Source: CAZJHX01 sp964545715
GTDB lineage: Bacteria > Myxococcota_A > UBA9042 > GCA-2863065
Assembly (NCBI GenBank): GCA_964545715.1
Contig: CAZJHX010000205.1
Location: 1 to 16,458 of the forward strand
Direction of reading: 5' to 3'
DNA: 16,458 bases
Part shown: piece by piece, positions 7,075 through 12,826 of the stretch
How positions within the stretch are numbered: position 1 is the stretch's first letter
Layout of the letters: each line of letters starts with the position of its first letter
Program-made: the position numbers and the translations under genes
The notes under the pieces: generated by a model
Database searches by the model: none
What the model saw: only the letters and a program-made list of their open reading frames with translations
Told to the model about the DNA's origin: nothing

Positions 7075-8543
7075 GACAGATACTCCGACCAGTCGGTGGC
7101 CGGATGCAGCGCCGCCGCCTTGATCTCGCCCGCGCGCATGCCCCGCGCGATGCAGCCGGCCTCGTACCCGCGCGCACCATGCGCAACCCGCTGAACGGCC
7201 GCCGGTCCAAGCTGTCCCAGGTCGCGGCAGCGGTCATAATGGTGCCCCTGGCGCAGCAGTCGCTCCAGCTCAGTGGCGTCCGGTATGGCGTCCCCCTCCG
7301 CGAACAACACGTAGTGCGGCGGCGACCCCAGCGTGGGCGCCAACATCGCGAAGGGCAGGGCGCCGGCGCCCAAAGATGTCAGCACGGCCTCGACGCGGTC
7401 CGGCGTCAGCTTCTCGCCGCAGATGTCGCTGCCGCCGTCCGCGCGTCCCAGAAACTCGATGAGCGGGGTCTGCTGCACGCGGCCCACACAGCGCACGCGG
7501 TCGGCCAGGTGGTAGCGATACAGCCCGCCCGAGGTGGTCAGCAGGGGCTCGTACTGGGCGCCGGTCTCCAGTTGGTGCGCCATGAAGACGTCGTCGCCCG
7601 CTTTGAACTCCAGGTAGTGCGACGTGATCGCCAGCGCGCCGCCTTCGTGCCCCAGCAGTGGGATGGAGATGACGCCCTCGGTCGCCAGCAGCCCCTTGCT
7701 CTGAATCGGCACGCTCGGTAGGCGTCGCCGCAGCTCCGGGATGAAGCGCGCTGACGTGGCGGAGGTCCAGCAGCTGATGAGGCTGAGCCGCGGCCACACC
7801 TTCGCGGGGTCGAACGGCTCGGCATGGTGCGCGGCCCACTCCTGCTCAATGGCGTCCAGCAGCAACGTCAAAAACGTGGGGCTCCACACGGAGATCAGGC
7901 CCAGATCGGGCGCCTTCAGAAGGTGCTGCGCCGTCACGCGCCGGCAGGACTCCATGTCCTCGATCTGTGAGACCGAGCCGGGGACCGCGAGAATGGCCTT
8001 GGTCGCATGTCGCGCCAGCCAGCCGAGATACTCCGTATCGTCGGCCAGCCCGATGGGGATGCCGCCTTCCGTGGTCTCGCCGCGGGCGCCGCCGGGGGAG
8101 ACCGCCCAGTAATGCTGTGTGGTCTGCAGCGCGGGCACGCCCACCAGCAGGTCGTGCACCCACGCCGCCGTTGCCTGCTGAAACTCCGCCAGCAGTCCGG
8201 GCGTGTACGGGATGGTCTTGGAGGCGCCACCGCTGCCGGACGAGCACTCGAACGCGCGGATCGGCTCGGCGGTCAGCACGCCCGCCTCACCGGCGCGAGC
8301 GCGCACCAGCCAGGGCTCCAGGTCGTCGTAGGTGACGACGGGGACGCGCTCAGCGTACTCCTCGGCGGTCTTGATGGTGGCAAACCCATGTTGCCGGCCG
8401 TACGCGGTGTCGGCGTTGGCGCGCAGCATGGCCTCGAGCGCGGCCCGCTGGACCGGCTCGGGGGCGCTGAGCGCGCGCTTGAAGCGCCGAGCTTGGGGCC
8501 ACAGCGCCCAGCGTTGGGCGCGACCGACCACCTGCAACCACAT
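7071..8543 (-). CDS. GH3-family (auxin-responsive GH3-like) acyl-adenylating enzyme
   Basis: A 490-residue member of the GH3 family (PF03321-type), enzymes that adenylate a carboxylic acid and then join it to an amine, usually an amino acid. Seen: YGRQHGF at 48-54, the ATP/phosphate loop SSGSGGASKTIPYT at 101-114, TEGVISIPL at 288-296, the hinge block YRYHLADRV at 342-350, and LGRADGGSDICGEKL at 365-379. The length is slightly short compared with plant GH3 proteins. The start is supported by AGGA at 8552-8555, 8 nt upstream. It heads a five-gene overlapping operon, so the acid or amine it handles probably belongs to an envelope pathway; the substrate is unknown. Codons 1-97 and 206 bp upstream are duplicated at 12292-12790. 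Bacterial GH3-family enzymes are little characterised. Confidence 0.9.
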   Translation of the reverse strand: MWLQVVGRAQRWALWPQARRFKRALSAPEPVQRAALEAMLRANADTAYGRQHGFATIKTAEEYAERVPVVTYDDLEPWLVRARAGEAGVLTAEPIRAFECSSGSGGASKTIPYTPGLLAEFQQATAAWVHDLLVGVPALQTTQHYWAVSPGGARGETTEGGIPIGLADDTEYLGWLARHATKAILAVPGSVSQIEDMESCRRVTAQHLLKAPDLGLISVWSPTFLTLLLDAIEQEWAAHHAEPFDPAKVWPRLSLISCWTSATSARFIPELRRRLPSVPIQSKGLLATEGVISIPLLGHEGGALAITSHYLEFKAGDDVFMAHQLETGAQYEPLLTTSGGLYRYHLADRVRCVGRVQQTPLIEFLGRADGGSDICGEKLTPDRVEAVLTSLGAGALPFAMLAPTLGSPPHYVLFAEGDAIPDATELERLLRQGHHYDRCRDLGQLGPAAVQRVAHGARGYEAGCIARGMRAGEIKAAALHPATDWSEYLS

Positions 8544-8749
8544 CGGCCGGATCCTACACGGCTGTCACGATCGGGTACACTGTGCCGGTGATGCGGGCCC
8601 CTCTCAGGGTTCATCAGGCCACAGTCGAAGGCCTGGATGAAGTCCAGGTTGCCCTGCTGAAGCCCCCCGGTCGCTCGTCGTCTATGTACGCGGTGTGGTG
8701 GCGTAAGTCGCGCTCGATGTTGTCCGCGGCGGCGCCGTTGATGCCGCCA
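8251..8749. repeat. 499-bp direct repeat, copy A (intact GH3-family gene side)
   Basis: Identical to 12292-12790 at a fixed offset of 4041 bp, except C at 8262 versus G at 12303. That difference is in codon 94 of the GH3-family gene and is silent (Pro). Copy A covers the first 97 codons of the intact gene plus 206 bp upstream. At 8750 the sequence changes to the IS91-family transposase remnant; to the left of 8251 the GH3-family gene continues normally. Confidence 0.97.
8554..8748 (-). pseudogene. Possible decayed coding fragment upstream of the GH3-family gene
   Basis: Read on the minus strand, protein-like text passes through three frames: GGINGAAADNIERDLRHHTA and on to DDERPGG, then LQQGNLDFIQAFDCGLMNP, then GARITGTVYPIVTAV ending at TAG 8554-8556, just before the GH3-family start. 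This would be the tail of an older gene with two frameshifts. I do not recognise the family, and GC-rich DNA often reads as plausible protein in several frames, so this is tentative. The same fragment is present in repeat copy B (12595-12789). Confidence 0.25.
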
Positions 8750-8750
8750 G

Positions 8751-9240
8751 CACCAGGCGCCGCAGTATCAACCCCCTGATCCGTCCGCTGGCCTTGTGCG
8801 CCGACTCCTTGGGTCGCATCTGCACGAGTTGCGCGACCGTGTCACCGACCAGGACCGCACCCTCCCCACGTTCGTGCTCGATGAGCTGCGGGCGATCAGC
8901 GGCTGCGGCGACTTCACGCGCGGCTTCGCGCATTTTCGCTGCATGTCGTGCCGCCAAAGCCGTGTGGTCCCGCTGTCGTGCAAGTCGCGGCTGTGCCCCA
9001 GCTGCGGCGCGCGCCGCATGTGTGAGCAGGCGGCCCACCTGGTGGACCGCGTCCTCAGACCCGAGCTTCGGTGGCGTCAATGGGTGTTCACCTTTCCGCG
9101 CGAACCTGGCGATCGGCCTGTGCTTCCAGCCCGACCTCGCCTCCGCAGTGCTTCGGGTGTGCATGCGCGTGCTCTTACAGGCCTGTGCGCTCGCCGCGGC
9201 CTGCAGCCCGTCGGCCGCGACGGCGCCCTGCTACGCGACT
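8751..9240 (+). pseudogene. Decayed IS91-family transposase, N-terminal part
   Basis: IS91-family transposases are HUH (Y2) rolling-circle enzymes. The frame from 8751 reads HQAPQYQPPDPSAG, like the usual IS91 N-terminus, then LLGSHLHELRDRV and the zinc-binding domain: CMSCRQ (first codon 8940-8942), SCKSRLCPSCGARRM and AAHLVDRVL, then RQWVFTFP. After GAA at 9102-9104 one extra base shifts the frame, and the protein continues as LAIGLCFQPDLASAVLRVCM in the next frame. A further shift near 9172 gives LCARRGLQPVGRDGAL before similarity fades. The catalytic HUH and tyrosine motifs are absent. The remnant begins at the first base pairs after repeat copy A, with no start codon in frame, so its 5' end was lost at that junction. 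Confidence 0.8.
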
Positions 9241-9444
9241 GCGCATCCGCACCGGCTCAACCCGTCCGCCGACCCAGGCCACCCCCATCGCGCGCCCGTC
9301 ACGGCCCACTGCGCGCCCACGCCACGCACGATCGTCCCCGGTGCCCATTTCGGTCCATCATGTCGTCGCCGCTCAAGCCGACCAACCGAAGCAATACCGC
9401 ATGGCGGGCACCCAGACGGCACAGAAATTCACCCAACTCAGACC

Positions 9445-9477
9445 AGGAACAAGCAGCCCCATGGGCTTCTTGTTCTT
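9445..9477. other. Long hairpin with T-rich flank; terminator or element end
   Basis: AGGAACAAG (9445-9453) and AGCCC (9455-9459) pair with GGGCT (9463-9467) and CTTGTTCTT (9469-9477), with one mismatch (C9454/T9468), one G-T pair and a CAT loop. The stem totals about 14 pairs. On the plus strand it is followed by a T-rich run, as in an intrinsic terminator. The outer arms contain GAAC and CAAG, the tetranucleotides known as IS91 target sites, and IS91 ends carry hairpins, so it may be a remnant of an element end. I cannot decide between these. Confidence 0.55.
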
Positions 9478-9491
9478 ATTCTCATTCTTAG

Positions 9492-9658
9492 TGCGAGGGC
9501 GAGACGATTCGCGTCTATGTCGACCGCATCGACGACTCGGTGCTGAGCGCCGGCAACAAAGCGATCGTGCGGGAGGTGCTGACCTGCTACCAGCATGAAC
9601 ACCGGCGTGGTTCGACTGGCTAGAGGTAATGCCCGCCGGCGATCTTGGACATGTCTGA
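9492..9658 (+). pseudogene. Unidentified C-terminal coding remnant with one frameshift
   Basis: After TAG at 9489-9491 the frame reads CEGETIRVYVDRIDDSVLSA, then KAIVREVLTCYQHEH, then loses frame at about 9606. In the next frame it continues WFDWLEVMPAGDLGHV and stops at TGA 9656-9658. The residue mix is much more protein-like than the surrounding debris, which suggests the end of a real gene. I do not recognise the family. It could belong to the element that carried the IS91-family transposase. Confidence 0.35.
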
Positions 9659-9722
9659 CCGCAGCGATAATCGCCTGCAGCGCGGCCGTCGCCTTGCCGT
9701 TTCTGCGCTTCGCGGTACAGAC

Positions 9723-10448
9723 TCAGGGCCAGGCGTCCGGGCCAGAATCCGACGGCGGAGGGCCAGTCTCGTCCGTGGTGGTAGCGTCCGGGACCGACGT
9801 CGCACAGGGTAGCCCGATGAGATCGGCGGCGGCAGCATCCGCAGCTAGACCCTTGCGAGCTTCCTCCCATGGCATAGTGTCGCCTGTGAACCCGTACAGC
9901 AGTCCATCCTCAATTGGGAAGGCGTAGACCATCTGAAGGTGCCCCGGCGGCTCCGCCGCGCAGTTGATGCTCGCCGCCAGGAGAACACGCCCGGAGTTGA
10001 CAAACCAAGATGAATCCGATGAGAATTTGCATAGCCCATTCGGAGCGCACTTCGCCGGTACGTAGAGGTGCAGTTTCTGCTTTGTTCGGTCGATGAATAC
10101 CTCGTTTACAGCGAGTATCTCCACCGGGACTACCGGGTCGGGCGCGCCAGACACATCGACTCCGGCTAATGGATCATATGCAATTTCAACGTCTGCGATG
10201 TATTCGAGCCACTTCGTCCCTGCAAAACCGTTCGTAAACATATCCACCGCTGCCGGGCCGCAGCTGGATCCATCTCCGACGCAGTCCAGGTTGGTCCGCG
10301 CTTCCTTTGGAAGAACTTGCAAAGGGCGGGGTCCCGACGCGCTCTTTCCGCCGGACGCCTCTCCGCCCGATGTGGAGTCGACGGGCCGAGAGCAGCAGCC
10401 CAGAGTCAGCAAGAGCGCACCATAACCCGCTAGTTTGGCAATTCGCAC
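9723..10448 (-). CDS. Hypothetical lipoprotein downstream of the metalloprotease
   Basis: A 241-residue protein with a lipoprotein-like signal (GTG start, RIAKLAGYGALLLTLGCC; likely lipidated Cys18). The start is set by AGGAGG at 10455-10460, 6 nt before the GTG at 10446-10448; a longer frame to 10625 only overlaps the metalloprotease gene. It lies 22 bp after the metalloprotease stop, so the two form an operon. The mature part has a Gly/Ser-rich linker, about six cysteines, a predicted mixed-strand region with LHLYVPAKCAPNGLC, and ends in an Asp/Pro/Thr-rich tail. No family recognised. It could anchor, inhibit or chaperone the exported protease; this is inferred only from the pairing. Confidence 0.78.
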   Translation of the reverse strand: MRIAKLAGYGALLLTLGCCSRPVDSTSGGEASGGKSASGPRPLQVLPKEARTNLDCVGDGSSCGPAAVDMFTNGFAGTKWLEYIADVEIAYDPLAGVDVSGAPDPVVPVEILAVNEVFIDRTKQKLHLYVPAKCAPNGLCKFSSDSSWFVNSGRVLLAASINCAAEPPGHLQMVYAFPIEDGLLYGFTGDTMPWEEARKGLAADAAAADLIGLPCATSVPDATTTDETGPPPSDSGPDAWP

Positions 10449-10470
10449 GTCGACCCTCCTCTCCGCGCCA

Positions 10471-12180
10471 TCAGCGCCGAACATAGTAGTAGGCGAACTC
10501 GCCCCAATGAGCGTCGAACGCCACCTGTGGGCTCGCGAGCAACAAGCTCTTGGGGAAGGTGTGGTCGATCCAGTTGGGCCAGCCCGTGTCTGACATGCGC
10601 GCCGCGTTACCCCAAGTACTGCCATCGTCGCCCCGCCACCCGGTCACGTAGAAGCCCTCGCCGTGGGCCAGCGTCACCCCCAGCCGGCTCGAATCGATGT
10701 CAGCTTCGACATTGCCCCAAGCGTAGAAGTAATCGGGGGTGCCGATCGCGAGCGAACCCTGAACGGATCGCAGCTCGTACGCACCCGCCGCGTCATTGGG
10801 GGTGTGTCGCAGCACGCAATGGTCCACACCCTCGGCATTACACGCCAATCCAGGCGGTGATTGGGAGACCAGCGTGGATAGCTGATAGCACCCCTCCCAG
10901 TCCTGCACATCCGGGGCTGCGTTGACGCAGGTGCTTATCCGACCTTGCTGTGCGATGGCCTTGTCGGCTTCAAGTTGGGTGAACGCCAGGACGAACCTGT
11001 CGTCAGCGGTGTTGTATGCCAACTCGGGCTCCCACTTCGACCCGTAGCTGATGGGAGTATCGGAGTCGTTGAAACGATACTTCAGGAACGACTGGTACCT
11101 CCAAGTCAGCCCGATGTCGTCGCTGGTCCACCACGCAATCCGACGATCTAGGAAATTGCTGGACGTGGACGCGTACGCAAGGGCGACCACGAACAGGCCG
11201 TTGCCGAACGCGACTGACGGGCCACCGTAGGAGCGAAAACCGGTGCCGTAGTTATTTGCCGGCGGCGTCACTCCGTTCGTCGTGAACATCTTGACCCGCC
11301 GGTCGTCATTCGCGTCCGAGTAAGCCACGACATAGGTGCCGGCACCGTTGGACGCCACCCCGATGCGATCATTAGAGACCGGAGCGCCACTCATCGTCTC
11401 GTCCACCCAAGACTGTCCGCTGTCGGTTGAGCGACGATGCTCGATAACCCGGGTCGTATCTAGCTCGTAATGCGGCGAGGCGGTGGAGTCGGTAGTACGC
11501 TTGATGTCTGCCCACCACAAGACCATCTGTTCCGAGTTGACCGCGCCGGGCGTCATCACCGAGTGGGTGTCGTCGGTCTGGTGCTCGAAGCCGACGGTAT
11601 GACCCAACTCGTGGAGCAGCACATGGTAAAAGTCCACATTGTATGGAAGCGGGAACGTCGGATTGTTGTCGGTCGTGGAGTCGTAGGTCCAGACGACCAA
11701 CTGACCACCCCCATCCCGATCGCACAGATCCCTGAAAAACACGATCCTGGCCCGGATGGTATCTCCTTGCGCATCCTCCCTCTCATCCGCGCCGGCCAGG
11801 ACACCTCCGCAAGCTGTAGCCCAAGCGTCCCCCTCGCCCCGAATCGTCACATAATCCCCCGTGGGCCACTCCGCCTCGCCCGACCCGCAACCGTCGCCGC
11901 CTGGCGGTTCGCCGGACTGCAAAACGAAGCGAAAGTCCGCACCGGTCCTGGTGTTCCATTCGTCGATCGCTGCTGCCGTCGTTGCGCGGAGCCGCACGGT
12001 GTCGTTGCCCAAGTCTGGAATATTGTTCTGGAAGGAGGTGGTGCAGAGGTACACCGGGATCGTGCTACGTATAGCAGGGCCCCAGACTTGAGATAGCTGA
12101 GCGGCGAAGGCCCCCCCCCCGCTCAAGGAGCAGATGAGCGCAACGGCTGGGAAGATTGTCAAGCGCAGGCAGCGTCTCAC
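10471..12180 (-). CDS. Secreted matrixin-like zinc metalloprotease with Asp-box repeats
   Basis: A 569-residue protein with signal peptide MRRCLRLTIFPAVALICSLS and a Gly run. The catalytic motif HELGHTVGFEH at 190-200 (zinc ligands His190, His194, His200; general base Glu191) is followed by SVMTP with the Met-turn Met209, as in metzincins of the matrixin type. The C-terminal 350 residues carry Asp-box (BNR, sialidase-like) motifs, STDSGQSW at 251-258 and TSDDIGLTW at 352-360, so the catalytic domain is probably joined to a beta-propeller. No propeptide cysteine switch is obvious. The GTG start has GAGGAG about 11 nt upstream and a promoter-like region behind it. Codons 21-24 consist of a 10-G run. 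Likely function is extracellular proteolysis; the substrate is unknown. Confidence 0.88.
   Translation of the reverse strand: MRRCLRLTIFPAVALICSLSGGGAFAAQLSQVWGPAIRSTIPVYLCTTSFQNNIPDLGNDTVRLRATTAAAIDEWNTRTGADFRFVLQSGEPPGGDGCGSGEAEWPTGDYVTIRGEGDAWATACGGVLAGADEREDAQGDTIRARIVFFRDLCDRDGGGQLVVWTYDSTTDNNPTFPLPYNVDFYHVLLHELGHTVGFEHQTDDTHSVMTPGAVNSEQMVLWWADIKRTTDSTASPHYELDTTRVIEHRRSTDSGQSWVDETMSGAPVSNDRIGVASNGAGTYVVAYSDANDDRRVKMFTTNGVTPPANNYGTGFRSYGGPSVAFGNGLFVVALAYASTSSNFLDRRIAWWTSDDIGLTWRYQSFLKYRFNDSDTPISYGSKWEPELAYNTADDRFVLAFTQLEADKAIAQQGRISTCVNAAPDVQDWEGCYQLSTLVSQSPPGLACNAEGVDHCVLRHTPNDAAGAYELRSVQGSLAIGTPDYFYAWGNVEADIDSSRLGVTLAHGEGFYVTGWRGDDGSTWGNAARMSDTGWPNWIDHTFPKSLLLASPQVAFDAHWGEFAYYYVRR
12111..12120. 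repeat. 10-base C/G homopolymer in signal-peptide codons
   Basis: Ten C on the plus strand give ten G in the metalloprotease mRNA, encoding Gly21-Gly22-Gly23 and the first base of Ala24, at the end of the signal peptide. One added or lost base would put the whole protease out of frame. Such tracts are known slipped-strand phase-variation sites in other bacteria, and are also a common sequencing-error site. Confidence 0.9.
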
Positions 12181-12199
12181 GGTGGGTTCCGCTCCTCAC

Positions 12200-12216
12200 T
12201 AGAACCAGAGGTTCTA
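12200..12216 (-). promoter_or_regulatory. Perfect inverted repeat in the metalloprotease leader
   Basis: TAGAACC (12200-12206), loop AGA, GGTTCTA (12210-12216): seven perfect pairs. It lies between the candidate -10 box and the ribosome-binding site of the metalloprotease gene, about where transcription would start. It could be an operator or a 5' mRNA hairpin. Confidence 0.5.
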
Positions 12217-12221
12217 AGGAG

Positions 12222-12255
12222 ATGCTACAGTTGCCCATTCACGGGTCAAGTGACC
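12222..12255 (-). promoter_or_regulatory. Candidate metalloprotease promoter with palindrome at the -35 box
   Basis: On the minus strand TTGACC (12249-12244), a 16-bp spacer and TAGCAT (12227-12222) fit a sigma70-type promoter (5 of 6 and 4 of 6 consensus bases). The -35 box is half of a palindrome, GGTCA-AG-TGACC (12244-12255), a suitable place for a regulator. The call rests on consensus matching only. Confidence 0.4.
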
Positions 12256-12291
12256 TCAGTCAACATCACACCCCGCGGTCGAACACCTACA

Positions 12292-12584
12292 AACGCGCGG
12301 ATGGGCTCGGCGGTCAGCACGCCCGCCTCACCGGCGCGAGCGCGCACCAGCCAGGGCTCCAGGTCGTCGTAGGTGACGACGGGGACGCGCTCAGCGTACT
12401 CCTCGGCGGTCTTGATGGTGGCAAACCCATGTTGCCGGCCGTACGCGGTGTCGGCGTTGGCGCGCAGCATGGCCTCGAGCGCGGCCCGCTGGACCGGCTC
12501 GGGGGCGCTGAGCGCGCGCTTGAAGCGCCGAGCTTGGGGCCACAGCGCCCAGCGTTGGGCGCGACCGACCACCTGCAACCACAT
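12292..12584 (-). pseudogene. Truncated duplicate of the GH3-family gene (codons 1-97)
   Basis: The start ATG (12582-12584) and first 97 codons are those of the intact GH3-family gene, with one silent change. After Ala97-Phe98 the frame runs into unrelated sequence (VGVRPRGVMLTEVT) and stops at 12246. It ends before the ATP-loop motif SSGSGG, so the product cannot be active. The upstream 206 bp are also copied, so any promoter there is duplicated and would direct transcription toward the metalloprotease genes. Confidence 0.9.
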
Positions 12585-12790
12585 CGGCCGGATCCTACAC
12601 GGCTGTCACGATCGGGTACACTGTGCCGGTGATGCGGGCCCCTCTCAGGGTTCATCAGGCCACAGTCGAAGGCCTGGATGAAGTCCAGGTTGCCCTGCTG
12701 AAGCCCCCCGGTCGCTCGTCGTCTATGTACGCGGTGTGGTGGCGTAAGTCGCGCTCGATGTTGTCCGCGGCGGCGCCGTTGATGCCGCCA
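12292..12790. repeat. 499-bp direct repeat, copy B (truncated side)
   Basis: Second copy of 8251-8749, with the single difference G at 12303. Left of 12292 it joins the metalloprotease promoter region; right of 12790 there are 36 bp of unique DNA before the stop of the giant Cys-rich protein gene. These edges are sharp, with no similarity to the flanks of copy A beyond a few bases. Confidence 0.97.
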
Positions 12791-12826
12791 CGACACGAGA
12801 AGCCGCCCGTCCACTGCTGCGCCGAC

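Larger units (their letters stand above)
9241..9722. other. Gene-poor debris between transposase remnant and lipoprotein gene
   Basis: No intact gene is seen in these 482 bp. The stretch holds a long hairpin (9445-9477), a CT/TTC-rich run just after it (9468-9489) and a short coding remnant (9492-9658). The first 200 bp are GC-rich with Pro/Arg/Ala-rich translations in all frames and no recognisable domain, consistent with decayed transposase sequence. Confidence 0.5.
8750..12291. mobile_element. 3.5-kb inserted segment bounded by 499-bp direct repeats
   Basis: The DNA between the repeat copies carries an IS91-family transposase remnant, an unidentified coding remnant, a lipoprotein gene and a zinc metalloprotease gene with its own promoter-like region. 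Sampled lines are less GC-rich here (57% at 10201-10260, 52% at 11041-11100) than outside (75% at 8281-8340, 67% at 6001-6060). Repeat plus segment is 4041 bp, and recombination between the copies would release it as a circle and restore one intact GH3-family gene. No complete element ends are seen, so the mobile nature is inferred from the repeats, the transposase remnant and the composition. Confidence 0.45.

Noticed and set aside
5011..7194. Very long open frame on the plus strand opposite the VCBS/ASPIC and GH3-family genes
   Set aside because: It is Val/Gln/Arg-rich low-complexity text that mirrors the Asp-rich repeats of the minus-strand gene, has no domain, and crosses the junction of two well-supported genes.
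10449..10625. Longer start for the lipoprotein gene at 10625
   Set aside because: It would overlap the metalloprotease gene by about 155 bp and put the signal peptide 60 residues inside; the GTG at 10448 has an ideal ribosome-binding site.
12791..12826. Continued similarity past the repeat end (both flanks contain TGCGCCGACTC)
   Set aside because: The shared 11 bases occur at different distances from the two repeat edges, and the intervening sequence does not align; too short to count as an extension of the duplication.
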